Notes under the pieces: generated by a model | What the model was told of the DNA's origin: nothing | Databases searched by the model: none | Seen by the model: only the letters and a program-made list of their open reading frames with translations | Shown here: positions 44,887 to 53,842 of the stretch, piece after piece | How the letters are laid out: each line of letters begins with the position of its first letter | How positions within the stretch are numbered: position 1 is the stretch's first letter | Made by a program: the position numbers and the translations under genes | Assembly (NCBI RefSeq): GCF_030053345.1 | Contig: NZ_JASGBP010000005.1 | Coordinates: 62,001 to 126,000, forward strand | Length of the DNA stretch: 64,000 nucleotides | Source: Flavobacterium sedimenticola | Lineage (GTDB): Bacteria > Bacteroidota > Bacteroidia > Flavobacteriales > Flavobacteriaceae | Direction: 5' to 3'

Positions 44887-44912
44887 ACACAACCTTAGTA
44901 GTAAGGTTGTGT
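44887..44912. promoter_or_regulatory. 11-bp perfect hairpin before the fecI-like gene
   Basis: ACACAACCTTA (44887-44897) pairs with TAAGGTTGTGT (44902-44912) around GTAG. No T run follows on the minus strand, so it is not a standard terminator. It lies in the 76-bp spacer between the repeat lipoprotein and the sigma gene and could be a leader structure, an mRNA processing site or an operator. Confidence 0.6.
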
Positions 44913-44948
44913 CGTAACATTCATTTTTCCCAATTTTTATGCTAACTT

Positions 44949-46271
44949 TTAATTACAATTGTTGTTAATGGCGGCTTCAAAAGCGGCTTGGCTAGCTACA
45001 ATTACAGTTATCGGCCCCGTAGCGGTATTGAAAGTTACCGTCAACGGATATACAAAAGCCGGAATGTTGGACTGTGCCGGAAAATAATATTGCAAAATAT
45101 CGCCGTTGCTATTAGCCGTTACCAAAGCACCCTGAAATTGTATTTGTACCGGAAAAGCAATATTGAAACAAGTTCCTAATAGCGTTCCGAAATTATCGGA
45201 AGTGGGATTACAATTGGGAGTAGTCCATTGTTGCGTGGCATTACAATCAAAGTTGGTTCCAATTCTGACTACGAAATAATCTGCTGGCGCTGCCACAGTC
45301 TGGTAATTCGGAATGGTTACCGGTAAACTCGATAACGGGTAAGAACCCACCAATACGCCTGCAGAATTGTAAACATAAAATTCGTTTGAGGTGGTATTGG
45401 CATAATCAAAATCGATGGTTAACGGATAGGTACCGTTTGCATTACAAGTTCCCGGAGTAGCTGTTACATTGGTGATGTTGCATACCGGAGCACAAGGCAC
45501 CAAATCGTTTTGAGTATAACCGTCACACTCCGCCAAGCACATGTTAGAATACTCCACAACGCCATTAGGGGTTTGCACGCAAACCGGATTGTAATCGGCC
45601 GTACAAATACAAGAAGTTGTGTTGCCGTCACATTCGTCATATAATTCGAATAATTCATACAAGTCGTTAACCACAATCACTTCGTTATTCTGAGTCACAC
45701 TGATAGGAAACACAATGTCTACCAATGCACCGTTAATTAACAAAGATTCTAATTCAGCTTGGGTATTCACCTCTATAGTTACGCCATTATCATTGACTAC
45801 CGAAATAGGAAATACGATTTGTAAACAGCTAAATTGTAACACATCATCATTTATCGGACTGAATCCGCAATCTTCAATCAAAGCATAAAATTCGGCTTCA
45901 TTATCAATCGTGGTAATGGCTCCTTCCTGCTGCACCTGGAAAGGGAAAGCTATACCAACAATAAATAAAGTTTCGGTTTCAGCCGTTAATATATCTAACA
46001 AGCCTTGATACGTTGCTACGGTAATCACCGTTCCGTCGTTATAGGATAAGGTTATCGGATAAACAAACTGAAAACACAAGAATTGATCTTGAGTGACATT
46101 GGCATTTCTGTCGTTGATGTTATTGGCTTTCTTAATTTCGTTTAAAGTGGTTCGCAACGCGATACTTTTGGAAGTCACAATTTCGCTTTCCACCGGATCG
46201 TTATCGGAACAAGAATAGAAACCTGCTACCGAAACGATTAATAACAAGAGTAAAATTTTAAACTTTTTCAT
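44949..46271 (-). CDS. Lipoprotein with six repeat modules and a Kazal-like domain
   Basis: 440 residues. Lipobox GFYSC with Cys21. Six modules of about 30 residues recur at about 66-95, 105-134, 149-178, 185-214, 368-397 and 405-439. Each has a (V/A)(Y/F)P(I/V/F/L) strand, a turn with G or N, a second strand and a helix. They come in pairs, most pairs bounded by Cys. Residues about 221-260 hold CICTADYNPVCVQTPNG and a following six-Cys pattern like a Kazal inhibitor. Residues 265-355 resemble a beta-sandwich. It is exported and probably surface exposed. I do not recognise a named family. Confidence 0.8.
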   Translation of the reverse strand: MKKFKILLLLLIVSVAGFYSCSDNDPVESEIVTSKSIALRTTLNEIKKANNINDRNANVTQDQFLCFQFVYPITLSYNDGTVITVATYQGLLDILTAETETLFIVGIAFPFQVQQEGAITTIDNEAEFYALIEDCGFSPINDDVLQFSCLQIVFPISVVNDNGVTIEVNTQAELESLLINGALVDIVFPISVTQNNEVIVVNDLYELFELYDECDGNTTSCICTADYNPVCVQTPNGVVEYSNMCLAECDGYTQNDLVPCAPVCNITNVTATPGTCNANGTYPLTIDFDYANTTSNEFYVYNSAGVLVGSYPLSSLPVTIPNYQTVAAPADYFVVRIGTNFDCNATQQWTTPNCNPTSDNFGTLLGTCFNIAFPVQIQFQGALVTANSNGDILQYYFPAQSNIPAFVYPLTVTFNTATGPITVIVASQAAFEAAINNNCN

Positions 46272-46354
46272 TTTATTTTTGATTTAGTGTTTTAAGATTA
46301 GACAACGCAAATGGTCACCACCCTACTTTTTTTAAAATAAAAATGAAAATTACT

Positions 46355-47944
46355 TTATTTTGAGAGACTTTCGGCAATTTTAAGGGCACATTTTTCGCCG
46401 TCGATGGCTGCCGAAATGATACCACCCGCAAAACCGGCACCTTCTCCACAAGGATACAACCCTTTGATTTGCAAATGTTCTAGGGTTTCATGGTCACGCG
46501 GAATTCGCACCGGTGATGACGTTCGGCTTTCGGGCGCATGCAGAATCGCCTCATTAGTCATATACCCACGCATCGATTTCCCGAACTGCACAAAACCTTC
46601 GCGCATGATTTGGGTTAAAAAACCGGGAAACACCTGACCCAATTCTACCGAAGTAGTTCCGGGTACATAAGACGTTTTAGGAATGGAAGAAGAAACTTTA
46701 TTTTGAGTAAAATCGACCATCCGTTGTGCCGGAACTTTTTGCGTTTGCTTCGCCAGTTCGCTTGCGCTCGAGCCACCTGCCAAATGCCATGCTTTTTGTT
46801 CGATGGCTTTTTGGAATTCCATTCCGGCCAGCGCTCCGAATCGGGCAAAAGGCTTAAAATCTTCTAATTTTAATTCGACTACTATGCCGGAATTAGCAGT
46901 AGCTTGATCGCGTTTGGAAGGCGACCAACCGTTGGTGACTACTTCGCCCGGACTCGTCGCACAAGGCGCAATCACACCACCCGGACACATACAAAACGAG
47001 TACATGCCGCGACCGTTGACTTGCTTCACTATGGAATACGGTGCCGGCGGCAAATACGCGCCTCTGAAATCGCAGCTGTATTGAATTTTATCAATCAACG
47101 CCTGCGGATGTTCGGCGCGAACGCCCAAGGCAAATGGCTTGGCTTCGATTAGGATTTTTTTTCGGTCTAACAATTCAAAAATATCCCGAGCAGAATGTCC
47201 GGTGGCTAAAATGACTTTGTTGGCCGAAATCGTATCCCCGTTTTGGGTGACAACGCCTTGTATTTCATTGCTTTTAATAAGGAAATCACTTACCCGGGTT
47301 TCAAACAAGACTTGTCCGCCGCATTCGATAATTTTTTCTCGAATATCCTGAATAATCTGCGGTAATTTATTGGTCCCGATGTGCGGATGTGCTTCGACCA
47401 AAATATCGGGCGTAGCGCCGAAAGCCACTAACAATCGTAAAATTCGGTCCACATCGCCACGCTTTTTAGAACGTGTGTAGAGTTTGCCGTCAGAATAAGT
47501 CCCGGCACCGCCTTCTCCGAAGCAATAGTTGGAATCTTCGTTTACAATGTGATCGCGGTTGATGGCTTTTAAATCGCGTCGGCGACCGCGAACGTCTTTT
47601 CCTCTTTCAATGACAATCGGTTTTAAACCCAATTCAATCAATTGTAATGCAGCGAACAATCCGGCCGGGCCGGCGCCTACTACAATCACTTCTTGCGCAT
47701 TGCTGACGTTAGGATAATCGGGTAATTCGATGGCAGATTCCGAATAGGGTTCTCCTTTCAGAAATACATTCGCCTTAATATTGAATTTAATCGCTTTTTG
47801 ACGCGCATCAATAGAGCGTTTAAGTACAACCACTTTTTGAATTTCGCTGACGGCTACCTGAAACAATTTGGCCACATGCTCTTGGAGCAAGAGTTCGTTG
47901 TGGGCGGTTTCGGGTGTGACTTGTATCAGTAATTCGCGTGGCAT
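46355..47944 (-). CDS. FAD-dependent oxidoreductase of the COG2509 family
   Basis: 529 residues. An N-terminal segment of about 85 residues precedes the Rossmann FAD motif VIVVGAGPAGLFAALQLIEL. Then come IERGKDVRGRRRDL, CFGEGGAGTYSDGKLYTRS, ATGHSARD and a C-terminal GEGAGFAGGIISAAIDG. These are signatures of the uncharacterised dehydrogenases in COG2509, related to HI0933-like and geranylgeranyl reductase-type flavoproteins. Substrate unknown. A TACTTTTG element at 47959-47966 lies just upstream, so it is transcribed apart from the DUF2891 gene. Confidence 0.88.
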   Translation of the reverse strand: MPRELLIQVTPETAHNELLLQEHVAKLFQVAVSEIQKVVVLKRSIDARQKAIKFNIKANVFLKGEPYSESAIELPDYPNVSNAQEVIVVGAGPAGLFAALQLIELGLKPIVIERGKDVRGRRRDLKAINRDHIVNEDSNYCFGEGGAGTYSDGKLYTRSKKRGDVDRILRLLVAFGATPDILVEAHPHIGTNKLPQIIQDIREKIIECGGQVLFETRVSDFLIKSNEIQGVVTQNGDTISANKVILATGHSARDIFELLDRKKILIEAKPFALGVRAEHPQALIDKIQYSCDFRGAYLPPAPYSIVKQVNGRGMYSFCMCPGGVIAPCATSPGEVVTNGWSPSKRDQATANSGIVVELKLEDFKPFARFGALAGMEFQKAIEQKAWHLAGGSSASELAKQTQKVPAQRMVDFTQNKVSSSIPKTSYVPGTTSVELGQVFPGFLTQIMREGFVQFGKSMRGYMTNEAILHAPESRTSSPVRIPRDHETLEHLQIKGLYPCGEGAGFAGGIISAAIDGEKCALKIAESLSK

Positions 47945-47977
47945 GATTTAATTTTCAGCAAAAGTACACAAATGGAA

Positions 47978-49030
47978 TTACTTTTTTTCTTCAAAAGCAT
48001 GCAGGGCAAACGAAGCCAACCAATGTTCTCCTTCATAATTACCGTCGACTACCGAAGGCAGGGAAAAGTTGAAATGCAAATCGGCTATCGCTTTCAAATG
48101 CGAGAACGCTCTCGGATAGTGTTGAATCAAACCGTATAAATTCCACGCTCTGCTGAAATTGAGTCCGTCCAGATGTACCAAATGGCCGTCGGTTCGATCG
48201 GATACCCGTGCCACGTCCCAAGTAAATTTCTTGGAAAACAATGATGGTGCAAACTTTTTGAGCCACATCAGAAAATCGGCTTTCGGCAAAATGCGTTGCA
48301 TCAAAGCCATTTCTTCCATACACGGCGATAGGAAATCCGTTCCGCTCGGTTCCCAAGTAAACGGACAATTCTCATCTTTAAAAAACAAACGAACAGCATT
48401 GTCGCGGATACTTTTTTGGAAGGCTTCATTTTTAGAATAAACGGCATAATCCCAGGCAAAAATAAGTCCGAAAGCCGTGTTCGTGTGCGTGCCTACCCTG
48501 ACCGGATAAAGCAGCTTGGGCAAAAACTCAAGGTATCTTTCAATAATAAGATTCGAAAGCGGTTTTAGATTTTGAGCCATTTCCTGTGCAAACGGTTCGT
48601 TGTAAGTTTCCAATTCGAATTGGAGTTTGAGCAACCAATTCCAGCCATACATTCGTTCGAACGATTTCTCATGTTTCTTGTTTAAGTAATCGATTTCAAC
48701 CTGAATATTTTCTTTTGATAAATTGGTTTGTAATTTTTGAATGATGAGCTCTCGATAGGCCAAATTGTGGAATCGCTTCAATAAAAAAACCAAGCTCCAA
48801 TGACCGTGCACCGAAGAATGCCAATCGAAACAGCCGTAGAAAGTAGGATGCAACTTTTTTGGCGATTGTATTTCGGTACTGTCCAACAGCATTTGTCCCA
48901 ATTTATTGGGATATTCTTGCTGCAGGCATTTTAACGGTAAAGAAGCCAAATGATTGGCTTGTTCGAGTTTGAGTTCCTGCGCACAGACGGTGCCGCCGAA
49001 CCAAACCAAAATATAAAGAAGATATTTCAT
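47978..49030 (-). CDS. DUF2891 family exported protein
   Basis: 350 residues with a signal peptide (MKYLLYILVWFGGTVCAQ). Family motifs: HPTFYGCFDWHSSVHGHWSL, YGWNWLLKLQFEL, RVGTHTNTAFGLIFA, EPSGTDFLSPCMEEMALMQ and the closing GEHWLASFALHAF. The regular helices and the conserved His, Trp and Glu look like an alpha/alpha-toroid fold as in some glycoside enzymes, but no activity is known to me. It is divergent from the 79-residue gene, with overlapping -7 regions. Confidence 0.85.
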   Translation of the reverse strand: MKYLLYILVWFGGTVCAQELKLEQANHLASLPLKCLQQEYPNKLGQMLLDSTEIQSPKKLHPTFYGCFDWHSSVHGHWSLVFLLKRFHNLAYRELIIQKLQTNLSKENIQVEIDYLNKKHEKSFERMYGWNWLLKLQFELETYNEPFAQEMAQNLKPLSNLIIERYLEFLPKLLYPVRVGTHTNTAFGLIFAWDYAVYSKNEAFQKSIRDNAVRLFFKDENCPFTWEPSGTDFLSPCMEEMALMQRILPKADFLMWLKKFAPSLFSKKFTWDVARVSDRTDGHLVHLDGLNFSRAWNLYGLIQHYPRAFSHLKAIADLHFNFSLPSVVDGNYEGEHWLASFALHAFEEKK

Positions 49031-49044
49031 GGACTTGCTTTTTT

Positions 49045-49069
49045 CAAATGTAGCAAAAAGTTATCTTTG
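49045..49069. promoter_or_regulatory. Back-to-back -7 elements of two divergent genes
   Basis: TACATTTG on the minus strand (49045-49052) faces the DUF2891 gene and TATCTTTG on the plus strand (49062-49069) faces the 79-residue gene. Only nine bases separate them, so the two promoters may compete or be co-regulated. Confidence 0.6.
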
Positions 49070-49087
49070 TCTATCTATCCAAAATTA

Positions 49088-49327
49088 ATGTCACGACAAA
49101 TTAAACTCATTTGGGATTTCCGCGGATCGGCAGCGGCCAAGACGGCCGAGCATCATGAAATTCATTTAAAAGAATACATCGCTATTGAAAAGTTACCGAT
49201 TACCATTACCGGTTTTGAGCTTAAAAACGACATGCATGCGATTGCTTATATCGTGGTGAATGACGAGCAAATGATACCGCTACGGGATGCGTTAAAACCA
49301 CACCGGGGCGAATTATATATCCCTTAA
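49088..49327 (+). CDS. Small protein of unknown function
   Basis: 79 residues from ATG 49088, beginning MSRQIKLIWDFRGSAAAKTA. His residues (AEHHEIHLKEY) are followed by a beta-rich half with MHAIAYIVVNDEQMIPLRDA. No signal peptide. A longer frame to 48950 runs back through the divergent promoter and is rejected. It has a -7 element 19 bases upstream and a terminator directly after the stop. I do not recognise a named family. Confidence 0.75.
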   Translation: MSRQIKLIWDFRGSAAAKTAEHHEIHLKEYIAIEKLPITITGFELKNDMHAIAYIVVNDEQMIPLRDALKPHRGELYIP

Positions 49328-49357
49328 AAAAAAGAGAAGCGATGGCTTCTCTTTTTT
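49327..49357. terminator. Bidirectional terminator
   Basis: GAGAAGC (49334-49340), loop GATG, GCTTCTC (49345-49351), flanked by A and T tracts. It serves the 79-residue gene and recQ. Confidence 0.9.
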
Positions 49358-51551
49358 AATTGGCTACTTCGCTGATGAACTTGATGCGCATCAGTCGGAG
49401 TTCTTCAATATCGTAATCGCCGTCGAACTCTTTGAGCGCTTCTTCGATTTTATCAGATTCGGAATCCATAAAGTAATCATGGATTTCTTCTTGTTGTTCT
49501 TCGTCTAAAATTTCGTTAATCCAATAATCGATGTTGAGTTTCGTTCCCGAATACACAATTTGCTCCATTTCTTTAAGTAAAGCATCCATCGACAAGCCTT
49601 TGGCCTTGGCGATATCTTCTAACGACAATTTGCGATCGATGTTTTGAATGATGTATAACTTGTTAGAGGAATTGGCTCCGGTAGATTTTACCACCAAATC
49701 ATCCGGGCGAACAATATCATTCTCTTCAACATATCGTTCGATAAGTTCAACAAAATCTTTCCCGTATTTTTTAGCTTTGCCTTCCCCTACGCCGTGTACA
49801 TTGCTCAGCTCATCGATAGTTATAGGATATTTTAAAGCCATATCCTCCAAAGACGGATCCTGAAACACGACAAATGGCGGGACGCCCAACTTTTTGGCCA
49901 CTTTTTTACGCAATTCGCGCAACATTCCCATCAAGGCTTCATCGGCAGTACCGCTCGATTTAGCTGCTGTTACGATAGCATCATCTTCGTTTTCACTGTA
50001 TTCGTGATCTTCCGACATTAAGAAAGAGGTTGGATTCTTAATAAATTCATGACCGCGTTCGGATACTTTCAAAATACCATAGGTTTCTATGTCTTTGGTC
50101 AGTAATCCATCTACCAAAACTTGTCGAATTAAGGCCATCCAGTAACGTTCATCATAATTGGCGCCGCAACCGAAGAATTGTTGGGTATCGGTTTTGTGGG
50201 CTTTTATGGTAGCGTTCACGCGACCGATTAGCGTAAAGACAATTTCTTTGGATTTATAGAGATGTTTGGTATCACGCACCACTTCCAAAAGGGTTTTAAC
50301 TTGCTCTTTCGCTTCGACTTTGGTTTTCGGGTTGCGAACATTGTCGTCCATATCGGCACCTTCGCCGTTTTCGCTGTCGAATTCTTCTCCGAAATAATGC
50401 AATAAGAATTTACGGCGCGACATCGACGTTTCGGCATACGCGACAACTTCCTGCAACAACGCAAACCCTATTTCCTGCTCGGCTACCGGTTTACCCGACA
50501 TGAATTTCTCCAGCTTTTCTACATCTTTATACGAATAGTACGCCAGGCAATGGCCTTCGCCACCGTCGCGACCGGCACGACCGGTTTCTTGATAATAACT
50601 CTCCAGTGATTTCGGAATATCGTGGTGAATGACAAAACGTACATCGGGTTTGTCAATGCCCATCCCGAAAGCAATAGTAGCCACCACCACTTCCACATCT
50701 TCCATGAGGAACATGTCTTGGTGTTTGGCGCGTGTTTTGGCGTCTAATCCGGCGTGGTAGGGAACCGCGCTGATACCGTTAACTTGGAGTACTTCGGCAA
50801 TTTCTTCTACCTTTTTGCGACTCAGGCAATAAATAATACCCGATTTCCCTTTGTTTTGTTTGATAAAGCGAATGATATCCGCTTCGATATTTTTGGTTTT
50901 GGTGCGTACTTCGTAAAATAAATTCGGACGATTAAACGATGCCTTAAATGTAGTGGCATCGGTCATATCGAGGTTTTTCAGAATATCTTCCTGCACTTTA
51001 GGCGTAGCGGTGGCGGTTAAACCAATCACCGGCACTTCGCCCAATTGTTTGATAATGTGTCGAAGGTTGCGGTATTCCGGTCGAAAATCGTGTCCCCATT
51101 CGGAGATACAATGCGCTTCATCGATAGCCACAAAGGAAATCGGAACCGTTCGAAGAAACTCAACATACTCTTCTTTGGTCAACGATTCGGGAGCGACATA
51201 CAATAATTTGGTGATTCCGGACGTAATATCTTTTTTAACCTGATTGATTTCGGTTTTGGTGAGTGATGAATTCAGTACATGCGCGATACCGTTTTCCGAA
51301 GACAAACTTCGAATGGCATCCACTTGATTTTTCATCAAAGCGATTAGGGGCGAAACTACAATGGCAGTTCCTTCTTGTATGAGGGCCGGCAGTTGATAAC
51401 ATAATGATTTTCCGCCACCGGTGGGCATGATAACGAATGTATTTTGCTTCGCAATAATACTTTTTATGACTTGTTCCTGTAATCCTTTAAATTGGCTGAA
51501 ACCAAAATACTTTTTTAATTCTTTATGGATGTCAATTTCGTCTAAATTCAT
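49356..51551 (-). CDS. recQ: ATP-dependent DNA helicase RecQ
   Basis: 731 residues. Helicase motifs: VIMPTGGGKSLCYQLP, AIDEAHCISEWGHDFRPEYR, GLTATATPKV, GIIYCLSRKKVEE and YYQETGRAGRDG. An RQC region, an HRDC domain (DMALKYPITIDELSNVHGVG) and a helix-turn-helix-like C-terminal extension follow. The four zinc-binding cysteines of E. coli RecQ are absent: SRRKFLLHYFGEEFDSENGE stands where Cys residues are expected. It unwinds DNA in recombination and repair. Confidence 0.95.
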   Translation of the reverse strand: MNLDEIDIHKELKKYFGFSQFKGLQEQVIKSIIAKQNTFVIMPTGGGKSLCYQLPALIQEGTAIVVSPLIALMKNQVDAIRSLSSENGIAHVLNSSLTKTEINQVKKDITSGITKLLYVAPESLTKEEYVEFLRTVPISFVAIDEAHCISEWGHDFRPEYRNLRHIIKQLGEVPVIGLTATATPKVQEDILKNLDMTDATTFKASFNRPNLFYEVRTKTKNIEADIIRFIKQNKGKSGIIYCLSRKKVEEIAEVLQVNGISAVPYHAGLDAKTRAKHQDMFLMEDVEVVVATIAFGMGIDKPDVRFVIHHDIPKSLESYYQETGRAGRDGGEGHCLAYYSYKDVEKLEKFMSGKPVAEQEIGFALLQEVVAYAETSMSRRKFLLHYFGEEFDSENGEGADMDDNVRNPKTKVEAKEQVKTLLEVVRDTKHLYKSKEIVFTLIGRVNATIKAHKTDTQQFFGCGANYDERYWMALIRQVLVDGLLTKDIETYGILKVSERGHEFIKNPTSFLMSEDHEYSENEDDAIVTAAKSSGTADEALMGMLRELRKKVAKKLGVPPFVVFQDPSLEDMALKYPITIDELSNVHGVGEGKAKKYGKDFVELIERYVEENDIVRPDDLVVKSTGANSSNKLYIIQNIDRKLSLEDIAKAKGLSMDALLKEMEQIVYSGTKLNIDYWINEILDEEQQEEIHDYFMDSESDKIEEALKEFDGDYDIEELRLMRIKFISEVAN

Positions 51552-51574
51552 TCTGTGTTAATCGTATTTTTACA

Positions 51575-51582
51575 TAAATTTG
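51575..51582 (+). promoter_or_regulatory. -7 element of the kdsD-tatC operon
   Basis: TAAATTTG matches TAnnTTTG and predicts a leader of about 50 bases before TTG 51638. Confidence 0.55.
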
Positions 51583-51637
51583 CAAACATAAAGATACGAC
51601 TTTCTTTGATTCACACAAATTTTATATTATTTCAATT

Positions 51638-52603
51638 TTGATACCAAAAGAAACCATTTTAGCCTCTGCACAAAAGACCATTTTATCCGAAAGTAATGCC
51701 ATTGCAAAGCTGGTTGATTTTATAAATGATGATTTTGTAAAAACGGTTGAAATCATTTTTAATACCCCCGGAAGACTGGTGATTACCGGCATCGGCAAAA
51801 GTGCTATTATCGCGCAAAAAATAGTAGCTACGTTAAATTCTACCGGAACACCGTCGTTGTTTTTGCATGCTTCGGAAGCCATTCACGGCGATTTGGGTAT
51901 GGTGCAACCCGGCGATGTGGTGATCTGCATTTCCAAAAGCGGAAACAGTCCGGAAATTAAAGTCTTGGTTCCACTTTTAAAACGATTTGGCAACAAATTG
52001 ATTGCCATCACCGGGAATACGACTTCCTTTTTGGGCAAAGAAGCGGATTATGTGTTGAATACGTATGTAGAAAGTGAGGCCTGTCCGAACAACTTAGCGC
52101 CTACCAACAGTACCACAGCGCAACTCGTAATGGGTGACGCGCTAGCCGTTTGCCTGATGGAGATGCGCCATTTTACTGCTGAGGATTTTGCCAAGTACCA
52201 TCCCGGTGGTGCATTGGGCAAAAAACTTTTGTTGCGTGTAGGCGATATGCTCGATACGACACACAAACCGGTAGTGACTCCGGATTCGAGTATCCAAAAC
52301 GTGATTATGGAAATTTCCGAAAAACGTTTGGGCGTGACAGCGGTAGTAGAGCACGATAAAATCATCGGAATCATTACCGACGGCGACATTCGACGAATGC
52401 TCAATAAAACCGAGACCATTTCGGGTTTAACCGCCAAAGATATTATGACAGTTAATCCTAAAATGATTAAGCCAACCGACTTGGTGAGTGACGCTTTAAA
52501 TCTACTCGAAGACTTCTCCATAACGCAATTAGTGGTTGCCGACCAAGGCAAATACATCGGCGTGATTCATTTGCATGACATTTTAAAAGAAGGTATCGTA
52601 TAA
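51638..52603 (+). CDS. kdsD: Arabinose-5-phosphate isomerase, KpsF/GutQ family
   Basis: 321 residues, TTG start. A SIS domain (RLVITGIGKSAIIAQKIVAT, ASEAIHGDLGMV, ISKSGNSPE) is followed by two CBS domains from about residue 205. The enzyme interconverts ribulose 5-phosphate and arabinose 5-phosphate, the first step to KDO for lipopolysaccharide. No in-frame ATG precedes the SIS motifs, so TTG 51638 is the best start. The stop shares one base with the tatC ATG (TAATG). Confidence 0.93.
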   Translation: MIPKETILASAQKTILSESNAIAKLVDFINDDFVKTVEIIFNTPGRLVITGIGKSAIIAQKIVATLNSTGTPSLFLHASEAIHGDLGMVQPGDVVICISKSGNSPEIKVLVPLLKRFGNKLIAITGNTTSFLGKEADYVLNTYVESEACPNNLAPTNSTTAQLVMGDALAVCLMEMRHFTAEDFAKYHPGGALGKKLLLRVGDMLDTTHKPVVTPDSSIQNVIMEISEKRLGVTAVVEHDKIIGIITDGDIRRMLNKTETISGLTAKDIMTVNPKMIKPTDLVSDALNLLEDFSITQLVVADQGKYIGVIHLHDILKEGIV

Positions 52604-53433
52604 TGGCAAAGCAATCCAAGAAACCTACTAACGAGATGTCCTTTTTAGACCACCTGGAAGAATTGCGATGGGTGCTGGTCAGGAGTTCTGCCGCCATTGT
52701 TATCATGGCCATTGTTACCTACTTTTTTGCCGATTACATTTTTGATGAACTGATTTTCGGACCGACCAATCCAAATTTCATTACGTACCGATTCTTTTGT
52801 AAAGCTTCTCACTTTCTGGGTTTTGCCGACAGTATCTGTATCACTGAGCTGCCATTTATCATTCAAAACACTCAAATGGAAGGACAGGTGAACATTTTCG
52901 TGTGGACGTGTATCACCGCCGGATTCATTTTAGCTTTCCCTTACATACTGTGGCAATTTTGGAAATTTATTAGTCCGGCTCTATATGAAAAAGAACGCAA
53001 AAACGCCAAGGCCTTTATTTTTGTGGCCTCCATACTCTTTTTCTTGGGAGTCCTTTTTGGTTATTATGTCATCGTACCGATGTCGGTTAATTTTCTGGCT
53101 ACTTTTTCGATTAGTGATGTCGTAAAAAATCAATTCAATATCGACTCCTACATTGGCATGGTAAAAACGGCGGTGATTGCGAGCGGATTGTATTTTGAAT
53201 TGCCCATTATCTTATACTTTTTAACCAAGTTAGGATTGGTTACCCCCACTTTCTTAAGAAAGTACCGAAAATATGCTGTAGTTATCGTATTGATTATTGC
53301 GGCCATCGTAACACCACCCGATGTAGTAAGCCAGATTACGGTAGCGATTCCGATGCTGTTGATTTATGAAGGAAGTATTTGGATTTCAGCTGTAGTCGTA
53401 AAAAACAAAAAACAAAATGAGCAAGTTAGTTGA
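52603..53433 (+). CDS. tatC: Twin-arginine translocase subunit TatC
   Basis: 276 residues. The N-terminal signature MSFLDHLEELRWVLVRS, six membrane helices, and FWKFISPALYEKERKNAKAF with the conserved Glu of the signal-binding site are all there. TatC recognises twin-arginine signals and exports folded proteins. Compared with E. coli TatC it has an insert of about 30 residues in the first periplasmic loop (FFCKASHFLGFADSI), as is usual in Bacteroidetes. It is coupled to kdsD in front and overlaps the next gene by 17 bases. Confidence 0.95.
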   Translation: MAKQSKKPTNEMSFLDHLEELRWVLVRSSAAIVIMAIVTYFFADYIFDELIFGPTNPNFITYRFFCKASHFLGFADSICITELPFIIQNTQMEGQVNIFVWTCITAGFILAFPYILWQFWKFISPALYEKERKNAKAFIFVASILFFLGVLFGYYVIVPMSVNFLATFSISDVVKNQFNIDSYIGMVKTAVIASGLYFELPIILYFLTKLGLVTPTFLRKYRKYAVVIVLIIAAIVTPPDVVSQITVAIPMLLIYEGSIWISAVVVKNKKQNEQVS

Positions 53434-53770
53434 AGAATTTAATGAGTACCGTTCGCGCATGAACGAGAAGTTATTGGCTGACAATAACAAAATTGTAAAA
53501 CGCATTTTTAACTTAGACACCAATGCCTATGCGGAAGGTGCTTTGGATGTTAAAACCAAAGAATTATTAGGTTTAGTAGCTTCCACCGTTTTGCGTTGCG
53601 ACGATTGCATCAAATATCATTTGGAAACCAGTTACAAAGAAGGGGTGACCAAAGAAGAAATGATGGAAGCTATGGGCATTGCTACCTTAGTGGGCGGTAC
53701 GATTGTGATTCCTCATTTGCGTCGTGCTTACGAATTTTGGGAAGCGTTGGAAAGCAATGCATCAATTTAA
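53417..53770 (+). CDS. Carboxymuconolactone decarboxylase / AhpD-like protein
   Basis: 117 residues, all alpha. CDDCIKYHLETSYKEGVTKE has the CxxC-x3-H pattern of AhpD-like disulfide reductases, and EAMGIATLVGGTIVIPHLRR completes the family core. It probably reduces peroxide or disulfide partners, although family names mention decarboxylation. It overlaps tatC and is likely the last gene of the kdsD-tatC operon; no hairpin follows. Confidence 0.9.
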   Translation: MSKLVEEFNEYRSRMNEKLLADNNKIVKRIFNLDTNAYAEGALDVKTKELLGLVASTVLRCDDCIKYHLETSYKEGVTKEEMMEAMGIATLVGGTIVIPHLRRAYEFWEALESNASI

Positions 53771-53842
53771 CAATGGGTTAATATAACAATTAAAACAATT
53801 ATTGTTACATTGCTACATTAATACATTTACACATTTAGTATC

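Noticed and set aside
48950..49087. 46-residue N-terminal extension of the 79-residue protein
   Set aside because: It would cross the divergent promoter region and the start of the DUF2891 gene.
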